64,000 bases of DNA from Cristatella mucedo (taxonomy: Eukaryota; Bryozoa; Phylactolaemata; Cristatellidae). Below the pieces are notes generated by a model. The model was given only the letters and a program-made list of their open reading frames with translations. It ran no database searches and was not told the DNA's origin. Positions within the stretch are counted from its first letter, which is position 1; each line of letters begins with the position of its first letter. The position numbers were made by a program, and so were the translations under genes. Positions 33,401-44,450 of this stretch are shown here, piece by piece. Where the stretch lies: the NCBI GenBank assembly GCA_009760855.2, contig WPIO01000003.1, positions 10,291,001 to 10,355,000 on the forward strand, given 5' to 3'.

Positions 33401-36400
33401 CGGCACACCTTCAACCTGCCAGACAAAACTCCTTCAGACCTTGTGACACACCTCCTTCAGATCAACCAGGGCCAACCCACCCTTTTCCCATGGCTAGGTC
33501 ATCTAGTCTCAAACTAGTTACAATGGCTGGCAACCATGATAAGAATGCTCCCAAAACTTCCGACTACTGCCAGGCAAGGCGCAAAGAAATGAGTGACACC
33601 CCAAAGCATGGCAGTTCCATTAATTTTTACAACACCAACAGGATATAAATCCACGAGCAAACTATCGGTGATTATTCTTTGCATTTAGCAATCATGCAAT
33701 ATTTGCTTATTTTGCCTAAACAAACCAGCATTTCATATATCTGCGTAAGATAGCAAGCAGAAACGATTCCACACACAATAAACCACTACCATAAAAAAGC
33801 AAACTTTAGGGTGTATGTGCCGGGTCCAAATATACAATGAAGCACTGCTTTTTTTTTTATAGAGTATAAATACTTATGCTTGCATGCGAAAAATTAACTA
33901 TTAAGTCATTTATCAGGAAATTTAAACAGTCATTGCTGCCTGGCAAGCATTATCATGCAAATCAGACTGCTCCACTACAGTAGTAACTGTCTGCTGCTGA
34001 TTTAGTGAAGCAGGTGAAATAAAAAAACCCCAGCTCATTCAACAGCCCCATTTACACGGCAGAAAAAGAGCCATGGCAGCTTTCACCCTGCCTGCTGCAG
34101 GCAATAAAGAATTGCTGAAGGACTTAACACGCCTTGGGTCGAAAAGTGCGAAACTACTGGTCAAGATCCCACAATCGACCTGTATCTTGCACAAGGGATA
34201 TGTTGCAAGGTCAATGCGAGATGGGCAATAGTCGCAATGTACATAGAAAGATGCAAGCTAGCTAAAAATCCTTTATAATTATATACTTTCTTCTGCTCAC
34301 GCCTGCACGTGCAGGCATGAAATATAGCTCAGCAGAAAAAGCAGCGATCGAGTGAAGCTGTCGAGACTTGAGCTACAAAAGTAAATGCATTAGCAACCTC
34401 TGCCAGCCGGGTGGATTTTTGGGTGATATGGGCGATATCACGAGTGCAGCCGACAGCAGTTAGCATCTCTATGCAGATTCTCGGGATGAGTACTAGCTAA
34501 GGCAATATGCTAACTTATTGAAATGGCTCTTTTTATGACCAGTAGGATGACACAGAAATTTCGCCGATGAATGGACAGCAGGACAGAGCTAAAGCTGCAT
34601 TTTCACCGTCAAATGTTCGATAGCTCGGTATCCGTCAAACTTGGGTGTTCACCATCACACGTCATCATTATGTCAGTACAACTAGAGGCTAGCTCAGTGG
34701 TAGACAAGTAAGGGTCACACTGTCAAGGTCGATCGTCAGGAAGGTCGAAAGTAGCATCTATTCAGGCAGGAGCTCGGGAATTCGATGGCACCACACTAAT
34801 AATGCTGACAGAGGCTCACCAAGAAAGTGGCTTGGGAGCCACAGACAAGATATCTTGTAAGAAGACCACACAGCCCAGCCGATGCTATCAGCACGTTATA
34901 TGCACCCTCTAAGGTCAGTGTGCACGATGAAATTAGGGCAAGCAAGCAAACGATCTTCTAAATTCTTATATCGCAAATGAAACATTGGATGCACCTGTAT
35001 TGCGTTGCCATTTGTTTTGATCTTTTCCCATAATATGCCATAACTGACATAAGATTTAAACTAATATCGAAAGGTCATAAGGCATAAAACAATAACGCCA
35101 GGACTAACTGCTCGGCAAGCAGATGTCATAGTTCTACTCGGGTACACGTGCGGTTTGGCGTTCGTCCCATACCCTGTATTTCAGTTGCAGATGCCCACGG
35201 TCAAGCCGGAGACAAACAAGCAGCTGCCATCGAGGGCATTAGTTCTACTGTCTCACGTTTTGTAGAGTGTATGCTTACCAAGCAGAGGGGAGTCGCGGGA
35301 AGAATGATGGGCTATACTTGCCACGAGTTTCAAATTTGCTCTTGTTTCAAGTGCTCACTGGGTGAGTAAAGCATAGTGCAGCACACGATCGAGTCTCACA
35401 AATAAACAGTAACGCCAGGTCAGAGGTGCCGATTTTTTGCACCGTTGCAATGGCATCTGTAAGAGACCATAGTTTGAATAAGTTGCTATCAGATCTCCAA
35501 CAAAGACAATGCCTCTCACAGTTGACACTCACAGTGCCATCTTTCTGGCTGTCTAAGCTTGTTTATGTACGAGTTTTTGTAGTTCCTCACCAAAATATTC
35601 AGAGTGGCAGGCCATTATTGTTTGCTTGAGACTTTATCATTCACATTGACCACCATAGCAAGCTAGGTCGGGTTATTTCTTGACTGTCCGGAGAACTTCG
35701 CCTTGGTCCAACATGCTATTCTTGTGACGTATCGATAGCCATATTTTGGATCTCGTGTTCACAAAGACTGTCTGCCCACTGACCTTGTAGTGTACCTGTT
35801 TATTATTTCGAAGCATCGCTCAATCTCGTTCACTGCTCCTGTTCCGTCGCATGTGCAAGGTTTGTATGGCGGCATTGAGTTTGCCTAGCGAAAAAACAGC
35901 TATTAATACGACATCCCGAGTGTGGCTGGACTTTTCTCTTCTAACTGGTGATGCTGATGCGCGACCGTCATCACGAGCATGAAACTTAGATATCCTCTTT
36001 GACAGCAACCTCAAATTTGAAAGGTTCATTAAGAAAACTGCGTCTACATCTAGCCATCATATCTGATCCCTGTCTAAGATTACACACTGTTTAACAGTGT
36101 GGCTTGCTAAAAATTTAACTAGCACCATGGCCCAGTCTAGGCTGGACTACTGAAATTCCACTTTGGCCGGGTTACTGGAAAAAAAGCAATCGAGCCTTGG
36201 CAACTAATGACGAATATGAAAAGTAAGTCCCCAAATCCCAGAAAATCAGCAACGAGTCTCCTTTGCTGAAGGAGCTACGATGCTTCCAGGTCAATCAACT
36301 GATACAAAGCAAAATTCCCTCTCTGATTCACAAGGCCTGTCATGGCTAGGCTATTTCATACCTAGCCGAACTGCTTCAGCAGTTTCAGATTTCCAGCAGT

Positions 36401-39400
36401 TTCTTCACCGGTGTCCTCAGGTCCTCAATGGACAACAGGTTAGCCGTTCCATTCCTATGCTTTAAGGCAGTTGGTGACAGAAGCTTCTGCTCTGCAGCTC
36501 CAAGACTGCGGAACTCACTTCCGAATTCTAATGTAAAGACATCTGTTCATCTGCTACTAACTGTGGTACATCTTTTCCAGCCATCCTGAGCTACTGCTTC
36601 CGTGCTACTTATGTCCTCGACTGCCCTCCCGACTCAGCTACGTTTCAAACTTTCTCTTTATTGTGCGAGATGAAGTCGGTTGGCTACAGAATATACTGAC
36701 TGCGCAATAGAAAACTCCAGCTCAACATCCACTTAGTTGTTATGACATTGTGGAGTTACAAAGATATATTACATTACGGCTCTATGGGCATAAAACTATG
36801 CAAATACGAGGTACCGATCCATGTAAGCAACACACTTCGGGCGCTAAAAGATGATAAAGGTGATAGTGCAGCTGTGGGGGTCCGGGCAGTTGTCGGCTAG
36901 TGTACAAAAGCAAAGCTGAATGGCTCAAAAGATGAGGCAGGGTCTCAGGGTGGTGAAGGAAGCAAAAGTAAAGCTGCCAAACGAACAATTACAGTGCAGA
37001 AACGCAGCCTTTCTCATACTGACCATGTGCTACCATTTGCCTCTTTTTTGGATGGAGAGCCTATGAGACGAAATTAAACAGACCGAGTTAGATCAATGCC
37101 AGTCGTCAGCATGCAGGCTACAGCCAATGAAAACGCAGCACAAACCAATAGTGAGCCCTACATAGCCACAGGTATGGGTGCACAATGAACTGCAAACAGA
37201 GGAGCAGCACTTTGGAGTATACACAGCTGGATGCTCATCCTATTGCACCACTAACAGTGCACAGACCAGCATACAGCCTTCTTGGGCGATCCCTTCAGAG
37301 AAGAGAATGCAGCAGTACTTTGGTACAAGCAAGAATTCATCTACTTTCATATTACTATTACGACAAACCCTTAGAAGACTAGTTACAAAGTGCACAAATA
37401 AGAACCGGGCAGGGTAAAAAAAAAATCGCTCAACACAATGAAAGTACCACACAGAGCCAGGATTAAATGAAAGAGGTAGCCACACCTTGGCAGATACAGC
37501 CAATCCGAAGAAGGCCGAGACGTATGTCGGTGCAAGGGTGGTAGTGTTAAAGGATCGCTGGCTGCCTTACCACACGCCTATAGGCGGAGAAAAAAGTTGC
37601 TAGGCATCCATAATGTCAAACAATAGTACGGTGACTAATCCAGAAAACCAAATTGCCCAGAAACCTGACATTGGGTAAGGGTGCTAAGTCAGCTACTGTA
37701 ATTTCAGTACAGCCAGAGTTAAAGGAAGGAAAGGAAATATGGCCAATGTGCCTACCACTCGGCCAAGGCAATCACATAAACAAAACACACGCACGCTTAC
37801 AGAGAAACACACGCGGTGCACATTCTCAGACTACGTCGTGCACAATCATTCATTTACCCAATACACCCACAAAACATGAAGCGTGTGTAGATGCTGAAAC
37901 ATGGACGGTGGCCAGTTTAAAAAATAGACAGAATATCTAAGCTTGGCGGCTTTTGGGGAGCGCTATTTGGTAAACCATAAGTGCAATAACGGTGCACACA
38001 AGTTGGGAACCACTTGTTCCGTAGATCAGCGAACCCAGCAGATCAGCGAACCTAGCAGATCAGTGAACAGTAAAAGGTAGAAGTAGCTAATCCACATTCG
38101 TAATGAACCGCTAGAAACTAGAAGTGCCACGACAATTAGTCAGGTGGATGCCAACGAAGTGTACGGACCAATTACTGATGTGAATTAGCTCCCGACAAGC
38201 TTAGTTGTCAGTCAATGCGTTGGAGGGACGGCTTGTTTGCTGAATTGCCGGATAACCATTTTGTAACATGCAAGAGCCAAGCAGGCCGAGTGTATTAACG
38301 ACAGCGCCTTCTCCAGCTACACCAGAAGCAATAACTACAAAGATACTAAGAAAAATAAAAAATTTAATTTAAAATTTGCATAGACTCAAGAAAACAAAAT
38401 CTTTTTTCCAGGCACTTCGCATTTGCAGAACAGGAAGCAGGGCAATTGGGAACATAAGTAACTATTGCAAGCATAAGCACACAGGGAAATTCACATGGAC
38501 CGTACAAAGGCTTTGAGGAATGAGGGGGACATTGGATTTTTTTTTAAAATTAAGTCAAGGAACATCTAAATGTCAGTCGGTAATGCATTCCAGGCTTTGT
38601 GAGCATAGGAACTTTAGGCATGATATCTGAAGGATTTTAGGTTGCGTGGAAGATGAAGAGCCAGTGAAGGTAGGTGACAAGTGGTGTAATGGCAGTTTTT
38701 TTTGAGTTTGTGACAGAGAAGCTTAGCTGCACGGGTTTGCACCAACCGTATGCATCTTTGCACAGGCAAGAAAAGAAGACCTACAACTAGTGACAGAAGT
38801 CAAGCCGGAATGTCACACATACATAGATCAGCTTGACTTCGGTATACTTATCTAGAGGCTTCGAAATATAGCAAACCTGATTGCCGATCACTTGCTAGAT
38901 GAGATTTCGGGTAGAACAGGATTGGGTAACAAGGGAAGTGTGAAGAACTTCACCACATAGTCTAGCCGGCTCAGAATTATACATCTATAACCACGACTCA
39001 ACTATAGCCGGATTAGGCTGAGACAGCACATACTGCCTTGCAACTTTATTTTGATTAAGATTAAGCAGCCAATTTGATAAACAAAAAGATATCCTACGAG
39101 CCAAAATCTATTTGTACAAACACCAGACTAGACAGGGTTACTAATATCATGAGGCATCGTGTGATGCATTTATTTACACTAGTATATGTACCTAAAAAAG
39201 ATTTACTTTCTGAGAGTGCTGTACAGTCTTATTAATACATACATGTCTTATTAATTCTCCGACAGAAATAACACAAAAAGCTACACAGTTGCAAACTGTA
39301 ACAAATAAAAGACTTGGCGTTACCACACTTCATGTTCAACAAGTTAGCACCACCCCCTTTGTTTTTGAGGCCTTCGTGCAGAGAGAGGGAGATCAAAGCT

Positions 39401-41036
39401 GCTAGTAGCTGAATGCTAGAGCAACGTATTCTCCCACAGCCTTTGTACTAGTTCAAACACACCGTTTGCACTAACTGGTGGGGGATCGTGATTACTTCTT
39501 GACCACATGTAAAAGTTATCCTATTGATGTATTATGAGATTAAAATCCAGACAAGGACGACTAATCTGTCATCTCGACAGTACTGTCGGCAAAGACATTT
39601 TGGACTTGCTTTGCATGATGTCTAAGACCGAAGCTGTCTACAACTGCCCATTCACGGCAAGGGATCTATATCCTTTGCATCGAGCTGATAAAAAAAATTC
39701 TGGTCAAAAATGCAAAGAATGCTGCACAGCGCTCCAATACCTACACCGGAAAAAGAGCACCAAACCACGATCCTACCACTGCTATACTTTCATGGTATGC
39801 TTCAGGTAGTCATCTCAGCACTCCCCACCTTTCTTCGGTTTACTTGAAACAGACGTTTGTTGTTACAGACGAGCTGAATTAGCTTTGATCTGTTCAAAAA
39901 ACCAAGCGCACGACTTCGGACCACAGCAGCTGCTCAGATTTAAGCAGCTTACTCAGCAGCCGACCCTTTAGGGGGGGGGGGCTACTTAATAAAAAAATAT
40001 CTTCTTTGCAAGTCCAAGCCAGACAGATAGCCCACTAATTTTGGTCCGTGTAGCAGCTTCCACTGACTGTGCTAGCATGTCAAAGCTGGCCTTCCTATAG
40101 GGTAGGGCAGACATCTTCAGCAGCCGACTCTTGACGCTCGATGCTTGAGTTCTGAGAGTCTAGGCAGGAGAAGTTAGCCACATCCGAGACCGAGTGTAGG
40201 CAGGCCAGACTATGCCCGACACAGCCATGGCTCATTCCAAGTACACGAGCAATCTTCGTATTTCTTCAGCCTTGCACATGATCGACTAGCAGAACAATTT
40301 CAGTTCAGTCACCCGGCCCTTTATCTTCGAAATGCTGCAGCAACACAAGTTTTTGCTGACTGACCGGAAAGGGAAATGAAAACAGACGGTAAAGTCGTGA
40401 GCATTGCTTTCACTCCTTTGTGCACTGAAAAAGTCGCATGTTCACTTTCTTCAAGACACATTTTCTAGACAAGGAAAATTAATGACCCGAAATAGATCGA
40501 TTAGCCTATATTGTATTGTATTTAGCCTATATACGTATACCTCATCGTTACATGGCCTATATTGTGCCACAGAGTCGTTAGACTGCATATAGCCCCAGCA
40601 ACATAGGAATTGGGCATATGCGGAGTGAATACTCCCACGACCTAAAGTGTACGTATATACTTATACCACTAAAATACCTGCTTCCAGTGGTTTAAATATT
40701 TACTAAAGGAGCACTGTCTACATCCTCGTACAAACCTCAAATTCTTTGGAGACCATAAAGCCTGGAACTCCCTCCCGACTTGCGTCAGAACATCCCCTGA
40801 CTACACTACATGAAAAAAGAACTTAAAAACACACCTATATAGGACAGCATTTAGTGGGTCCCTATGATTCGTCTTTCATGTGCTTATGCGTGCTGCCACT
40901 GTGAATGCTGCCACTCACCACATTTGCATGCTGACCCTGTGCATGTCACCCCTAACTATGTCATTCATGTTGCTTATCAAGCATGATACTACTCACCATT
41001 CAATCGCGGTTCCCTTTGCAGCAAATATAAAGCGCC

Positions 41037-41119
<83 letters not shown>

Positions 41120-44100
41120 AGTTCTCTGAGGGCGCTTTATCAACTGCATTATTATTATGATAGCACAAAGTAAGACCGAAAGACACCCCTGTGCTTACTG
41201 AGGTATATCTTGCCGAATTCTGCTGTCAACCATGGTCCTACTATATTTAGGCTACAAGAACAGGAGTAAGAAAACGCCATTCACATACAAACACATTCTT
41301 TAGTAGGAGTAGGCTGAAGAAGCTCAGGAGCTTCGTGCTACCAAAGCTCAGCGAACGCTTCACTCATGACAAAAGTCAACAACAGGAAGAGATTGATGTC
41401 AAGGTTCGAGCACAGGTCTTAAGTTCGATTCCTTGCTCAATAGTAAGCCGAGCTCAACGCATGGTCAGTTGACACCCAAGCCCTTAGTTCAATGCAAAAC
41501 CCGAGCTTCCCTCGACTTTTCATTGGCACAAGCTAGTTACATAATAACAGGCAAACAGCTTACAAAATAAATCATACGTAATAAGGCATAGCACCCCAAG
41601 AGAACCGAATCTCAATCCTGGTACTTTAGAACTTGCAAACTATGAGTTATGACAAAAACAAGGTATTATACGTTGGAAAGCATGCAAAAGCACACAAGAC
41701 ACTCTGGGTCATTGGTTAGTAGGGCTGGTCAAAGAACATGCACTGAATCATGCACAGGTAAGAACACAGTGCAAAAAGCAAAAAAGACAGGTTCACTGGG
41801 GCGCAAGTATAGTTGAGCAGAAGAACAGATGGCTTTCAGCACTGGGTCTTGAGCTAAGGGTAAGGTGCTCATTCTTCACGATTAAGGTTGTGGGAGTTCG
41901 AATCCTGCAGCAAGTTGCTAAGGTTTTCTGCTAGTATACAAATTACTGTTAAATCAGCATATCGTTTTATTTTTTAGTAAGAGGCTAGTATTTAAAACTT
42001 CAAGCTGTTTAGTATATGGAGCACACATTATTATATTATACAAAAAGACCCAAGCAAGACACGATCGTTTGTACATTTATGAGCCGGTTAATGATTAATT
42101 TTATGCATGAATAGCCACTTCAAATCCAAGAATATGGAACCTAAGTGCCGAAAACTGATAATAAATATAAGATTGATTGGCACATGGAACTTGTAACATG
42201 CATGCCTCAGAGCAATAAGAGAAGCACATCGATTCAAAAATGATGAAAGCAAGGTAAACATGGCTCACTTATGAACATTTCTTACTTGAAATTTGCACAT
42301 GCAAGAATATATAAAAGACCAGGAGGCTTGATAATGCAACGGCAGCTTAAAAGAAATAACTAAGACCAATTATTTGTACAGTGCTACGAAGGCATGCTGT
42401 TGGGCTCTTACAAGGTGCTACAAGATGGTACCTACAAGGGATCAATTGACCAATTAGTCAAGGAATATCTGAATGTCACATAGCAGTGCATTCCATTAAT
42501 AATTTTGTTGTGCAGCAGCTAACAGGTGCATCATTTGTTGGGCCGAGGATGACAAGCTCACTGCTAACTGGAAGAACTGGACACAGGCAAGTAGCTGGAT
42601 CAGTACCTGATGGACAGTAAGGGTATAATGCTCTTCCTAGGGTAGTGAGATCAATATTAACAAACAAGGATCAATAAATGGCAGCACTGGCATAGTGACT
42701 ATATACAGCACACACATAACATGCACATACTTCTTGCAATACATCGTGGGGCAGTGGGACAATCAGCAGCAATGCAAGTTTTACATGCATGCAATTGAAC
42801 GAGCTGTTTTTTTACATGCATTTAGCACTATTTCAAACCCCAGTTGGATATGCTTCATTTGATGAACAGAAATGTATGCATATCAAAGTTCAATTGCTGC
42901 ACCTTTGTTGTTGTTGCCTCAAAATCACAGAAACTCAACATATTGCACGGGAGCAATATGGAGATTCCTTCCCACCAATTGCAACACACCCACCCAGCAT
43001 GGTCAAACTGCACCGACCAAGTTGTCATCTGCGTATGAAGTGCACACTCACCTGCACATCTCGAATTTCGTGGTCCATGTCAGGACCACCACCAACTGCA
43101 GAAGCTGATTTGGAAGGACTCCTGGATACGTTGCCATCAGCACTAGTAGTAGGATAGCTATTGCTGCTGCGTGACTTCTTCCTGGAGGCAACGGCACCTA
43201 CCAAGTTGTTGGGCTGGCTACCAATGGAACTCGAAGCAGTACGTCCTACAGTAGTCTTCTTTACACTTTGCTTGCCCCGTGACATCTTTGTGGTAGTCCC
43301 AGGCCTTTCACTCACAGAGCTGGTTATGCCAATTGCAGCAGGCGAAACATTAGGCAAGCGGTTGGTACTCAATGGCTTACAGACTGAGGTACCAGCCAGC
43401 TCGACGTCCTCATCCGTGTAGCTTTTTGCCTGCGCTCCAGAGTTGTCATTAACTAAAGAGCACGAGTCAGCAATCTGCACGGGACTTGAACCTTTAGACA
43501 CAGGCTGGGAAGAGGCACACAACTCACCGGTAGTGGCAGGCCCCTGTTTGCCTACGTCAGCCGACAGCTTGGGCTGCATGCTTGTCTTGCTCATTCCACC
43601 AACATCCCTGCTGGCCATAATGGTCAATGGGTCTCTGGCAGCCCGAAAAGACACACCACTAGCCTTTTTGATACCCGAAGCTTCAGGCTCATCCGACATA
43701 CGGTTAATCACACAGCCAGATGTAGACGGCAGCTCACGGCTGCTCTCACTGCTATTGCTCATCGGCCGAGGCTTTTCAGCTGCGCCAGCACTGTCACCAC
43801 TAGCAGGACCGAGCCCCTTGTCAGCTACAATGAGTCGCTTACTCCGTGTACGCTTGACCACATGTGACAGGTGAGAGTTGGTTTGTTGTTCCACCGAAAT
43901 TTCACTACCGTTAGGCACCGCTCTGCCATGCTCAGCAGTTAAGAGATCTGCAGTGTGGCTCTCTGAAGTAGCACCTGGCTCATCTCCGACGACACAAAAT
44001 CCACTGCTATTACTTGGCACAGACGAATTAGGTAAGCCACTTAATTCGTTACTCATTCTGCTGGTAGCCTTTGGCAAAGCAGAAGAAACTGGACGCCGAT

Positions 44101-44450
44101 CACTACGCAAGCATCTACCACCGACAGCCGGTTCTGGTGTGACTTTTGCACCCGATTTCGGTATTGCTAAAATCTTTTTGCTCTCCACTATCCTGTAATC
44201 TTCATCGATATCAGATTCGTCAAGATTGCCTGACGCAGAATCAAATGCAACCCGCTTACGTTTGGATCTTCTTACTGCAACACTGTCCGGATCATCTGTC
44301 TTCGGTACGTTCAAGCGTGCCTCAGACTTAGCAGGACCAGCACAAGCAAAATCAGGATAATTGGCAGGCTCGTCGAACTCAAGAAACTTCTTTCTACGCC
44401 AAACTTGAAGCTCGGGCAATGTCATTGAACGATTGCATTCCTGTGGCATT
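24422..44450 (-). CDS. RING-H2 E3 ubiquitin ligase (RLIM/RNF6-like RING), nine exons recognised
   Basis: Exons, 5' to 3': 44450-43052, [one or more missing], 32321-32119, 31208-30936, 30179-30081, 29740-29644, 29126-29065, 26790-26704, 26492-26247, 24469-24422. All recognised downstream joins keep frame. About 837 residues are visible. The first exon is long, Ser-rich and disordered with basic nuclear-signal-like runs (RRSKRKRV; KRTRSKR). Exon 2 has 'DDDDDCIVMG', a possible SUMO-interacting motif. The C-terminus is a perfect RING-H2: CHVC-x14-CFH-x2-H-x2-C-x10-CPVC, spanning the last two exons, then LEVNLD and stop. The lead-in 'RRGLSDMDIFRLPMRSYP' resembles that of RLIM/RNF6. Such proteins move ubiquitin from E2 to substrate; RING placement at the extreme C-terminus is usual. 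Substrates cannot be inferred. Exact orthology is uncertain. Confidence 0.85.
24680..24835 (+). mobile_element. tRNA-derived SINE, variant head
   Basis: A-box-like 'gatagcccagtaggtaac', B-box-like 'gaggtcgtggattcaaatc', then a different body and an end 'ctgtcgctatacaaatacgg' shared with the main SINE family. Not a tRNA gene: no cloverleaf closes. Confidence 0.6.
26247..26492 (-). CDS. RING gene exon with most of the RING-H2
   Basis: Acceptor cttttttcag|gca, donor ttaaag|gttggt, 82 codons in phase 0. It carries 'ALLDLADIIGEVKRRGLSDM' and the first six zinc ligands (C-x2-C, C-x-H, H-x2-C). It ends at DKWLK. Confidence 0.9.
26704..26790 (-). CDS. RING gene internal exon (29 codons)
   Basis: Acceptor tatcactag|acc, donor ctacgag|gtatag, phase 0 both sides. 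Reads 'VRLRRGGLPNARQRDIRTFD'. It joins the next exon as ...AELGDYE|ALLDLADI. Confidence 0.8.
27385..27510 (+). mobile_element. Possible SINE (variant head)
   Basis: B-box-like 'gaggtcgtgggtttaagtac' and, about 70 bases on, 'gtgctatctaaatctgg', similar to the SINE end. The A box is poor (ctggtatgactc). Confidence 0.35.
28500..28622 (+). mobile_element. CR1-like 3' tail with (ATT)n
   Basis: Short tail copy: 'agttctctgagggatcttta' then 'tcaagtgcatta' and an (ATT)n run. A SINE follows at once. Confidence 0.75.
28628..28745 (+). mobile_element. tRNA-derived SINE
   Basis: Lacks the first bases of the head: 'aaggtgctcgccctgacttc', 'gaggtcatgggcttgagcac', then 'gcacctgaataaaca' and 'agggtgctatacaaatgaat'. 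It sits directly after a CR1 (ATT)n tail in the ligase gene intron. Confidence 0.75.
29065..29126 (-). CDS. RING gene internal exon (62 bases)
   Basis: Acceptor tctctttag|ct, donor caaact|gtgagt. The first two bases complete Ala; reads 'GLDQGVMSFLLNQPGPLRQT'. Confidence 0.8.
29644..29740 (-). CDS. RING gene internal exon (97 bases)
   Basis: Acceptor acgttttag|gcg, donor agccgag|gtatgt. Reads 'ALLNESSLPDSLVRQASTSA' then SERGQAMPSTSR and one base of the next codon. Ser-rich, probably disordered. Confidence 0.8.
30081..30179 (-). CDS. RING gene internal exon (33 codons)
   Basis: Acceptor attattttag|act, donor agatactat|gtaagt. Reads 'TVEQREHLDTISNRIDSVRR' then LWNMPDEEQQRYY, likely helical. 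Confidence 0.82.
30573..30688. repeat. Near-perfect 116-bp foldback (inverted repeat)
   Basis: Arms 30573-30630 and 30633-30688 separated by two bases; about 54 of 58 positions pair. It starts 'aaatcacatctttataacct' and ends with its complement. It could be a foldback/MITE-type element or a transcribed hairpin; it lies in an intron of the RING gene. No flanking duplication was seen. Confidence 0.92.
30936..31208 (-). CDS. RING gene internal exon (91 codons)
   Basis: Acceptor actttgcag|gaa, donor aacact|gtacgt, phase 0 both sides. Begins EQFDREAASEQ, which completes 'FARRLQ|EQFDREAA' with the previous exon; then Ser/Arg-rich and disordered. Confidence 0.85.
31690..32040 (-). mobile_element. 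CR1-like LINE 3' part (antisense)
   Basis: (AAT)n then the inverted tail 'tctttctaggcacttaacat', UTR and last ORF2 codons reversed ('ttgggagcatatgt'). It ends about 80 bases from the ligase exon at 32119. Confidence 0.7.
32119..32321 (-). CDS. RING gene exon with acidic SIM-like motif
   Basis: Acceptor tgttctcatag|gc, donor ggttgcag|gtgtgt. Entry phase is 1, so one base comes from an upstream exon that is not the 43052 exon (phase 0). Reads 'KSGDDEYIPWISSDDDDDCI' then VMGPETLAAHRQ and ends ATFARRLQ. DDDDDCIVM resembles a SUMO-interacting motif. Confidence 0.83.
33065..33162 (+). mobile_element. CR1-like 3' tail
   Basis: 'taaagtgcctagaaaaagat', 'ttctctgagggtgctaaaca' and an ATT run. Very short copy. 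Confidence 0.7.
35640..36780 (+). mobile_element. LINE of a second family (3' half)
   Basis: Sense remains include 'LFDSNLKFERFIKKTASTSS' (the '...LGVLFDSNL...' block) and 'VHLHL'-type decay after; from 36470 a 3' region 'cagaagcttctgctctgcag', 'actgcggaactcacttcc' matches 53700-54050 and, inverted, 50655-50890. The end is 'gtggagttacaaagatatat' with ACATT units, not the ATT tail of the main CR1 family. Confidence 0.7.
38385..38790 (-). mobile_element. CR1-like LINE 3' part (antisense)
   Basis: 'ccaggcacttcgcatttgca', then reversed UTR and C-terminal codons ('gcattccaggctttgtgagc' is reversed APKAWN). Old copy. Confidence 0.6.
40735..41160 (+). mobile_element. CR1-like LINE 3' end with GA expansion
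   Basis: Last codons of ORF2 ('TNLKFFGDH', a gap, 'KAWNSLPTCVRTSPD'), full 3' UTR, then the tail. Between 'aagcgcctaga' and 'gattgagttctctgag', where other copies have 'aagaga', about 80 bases of GA are inserted. Confidence 0.9.
41037..41116. repeat. (GA)n microsatellite born inside a CR1 tail
   Basis: About 40 uninterrupted GA units. It lies where the CR1 consensus has only 'gaaagagat', so slippage of that seed is the simplest origin. Confidence 0.97.
41570..41760 (-). mobile_element. CR1/SINE tail fragment (antisense)
   Basis: 'catagcaccccaagagaacc' and 'gaatctcaatcctggtactt' are the inverted shared tail. What follows is too decayed to assign to LINE or SINE. Confidence 0.5.
41850..41955 (+). 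mobile_element. tRNA-derived SINE, variant head
   Basis: A-box-like 'tgagctaagggtaaggtgct', B box 'gggagttcgaatcctg', then a short body and 'gctagtatacaaattac'. A good B box but no closing cloverleaf arms. Confidence 0.55.
42400..42680 (-). mobile_element. Decayed CR1-like 3' fragment (antisense)
   Basis: 'caattagtcaaggaatatct', then 'gcagtgcattccattaa' and further decayed positions match the reversed ORF2 end seen at 23690-23740. Low identity. Confidence 0.4.
43052..44450 (-). CDS. RING gene large 5' exon (466 codons)
   Basis: One open frame of 466 codons between acceptor ttcttttag|a and donor gatgtgcag|gtgagt. The ATG is the second base of the exon, so a non-coding or coding exon lies upstream; upstream coding cannot be excluded. 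Contains 'LPELQVWRRKKFLEFDEP', then basic and Ser-rich disordered sequence with scattered acidic runs (DESDIDEDYRIVES). No folded domain recognised. Confidence 0.8.

Larger units (their letters stand above)
32322..43051 (-). other. Large intronic region of the RING gene (missing exon inside)
   Basis: About 10.7 kb with LINE and SINE fragments listed separately. Phase demands at least one exon of length 3n+1. A 34-base stretch at 34820-34853 has splice-like ends and right phase but an unlikely hydrophobic sequence, so I do not call it. Small tandem motif at 38025-38070 (about 16 bases, three copies of cagatcagcgaacc). Confidence 0.6.

Noticed and set aside
34820-34853. 34-base micro-exon for the ligase gene
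   Set aside because: Phase and splice ends fit, but the peptide (ISCLWLPSHFL) is unlike its neighbours and such short matches occur by chance.
41850-41925. Functional tRNA gene
   Set aside because: A and B boxes are present but acceptor and anticodon stems do not close, and a SINE-like tail follows; the same holds for 24690 and 57640.
43161-44198. Plus-strand frames opposite the large ligase exon
   Set aside because: Shadow frames. The minus-strand exon has proper splice ends and joins the downstream chain by style and position.
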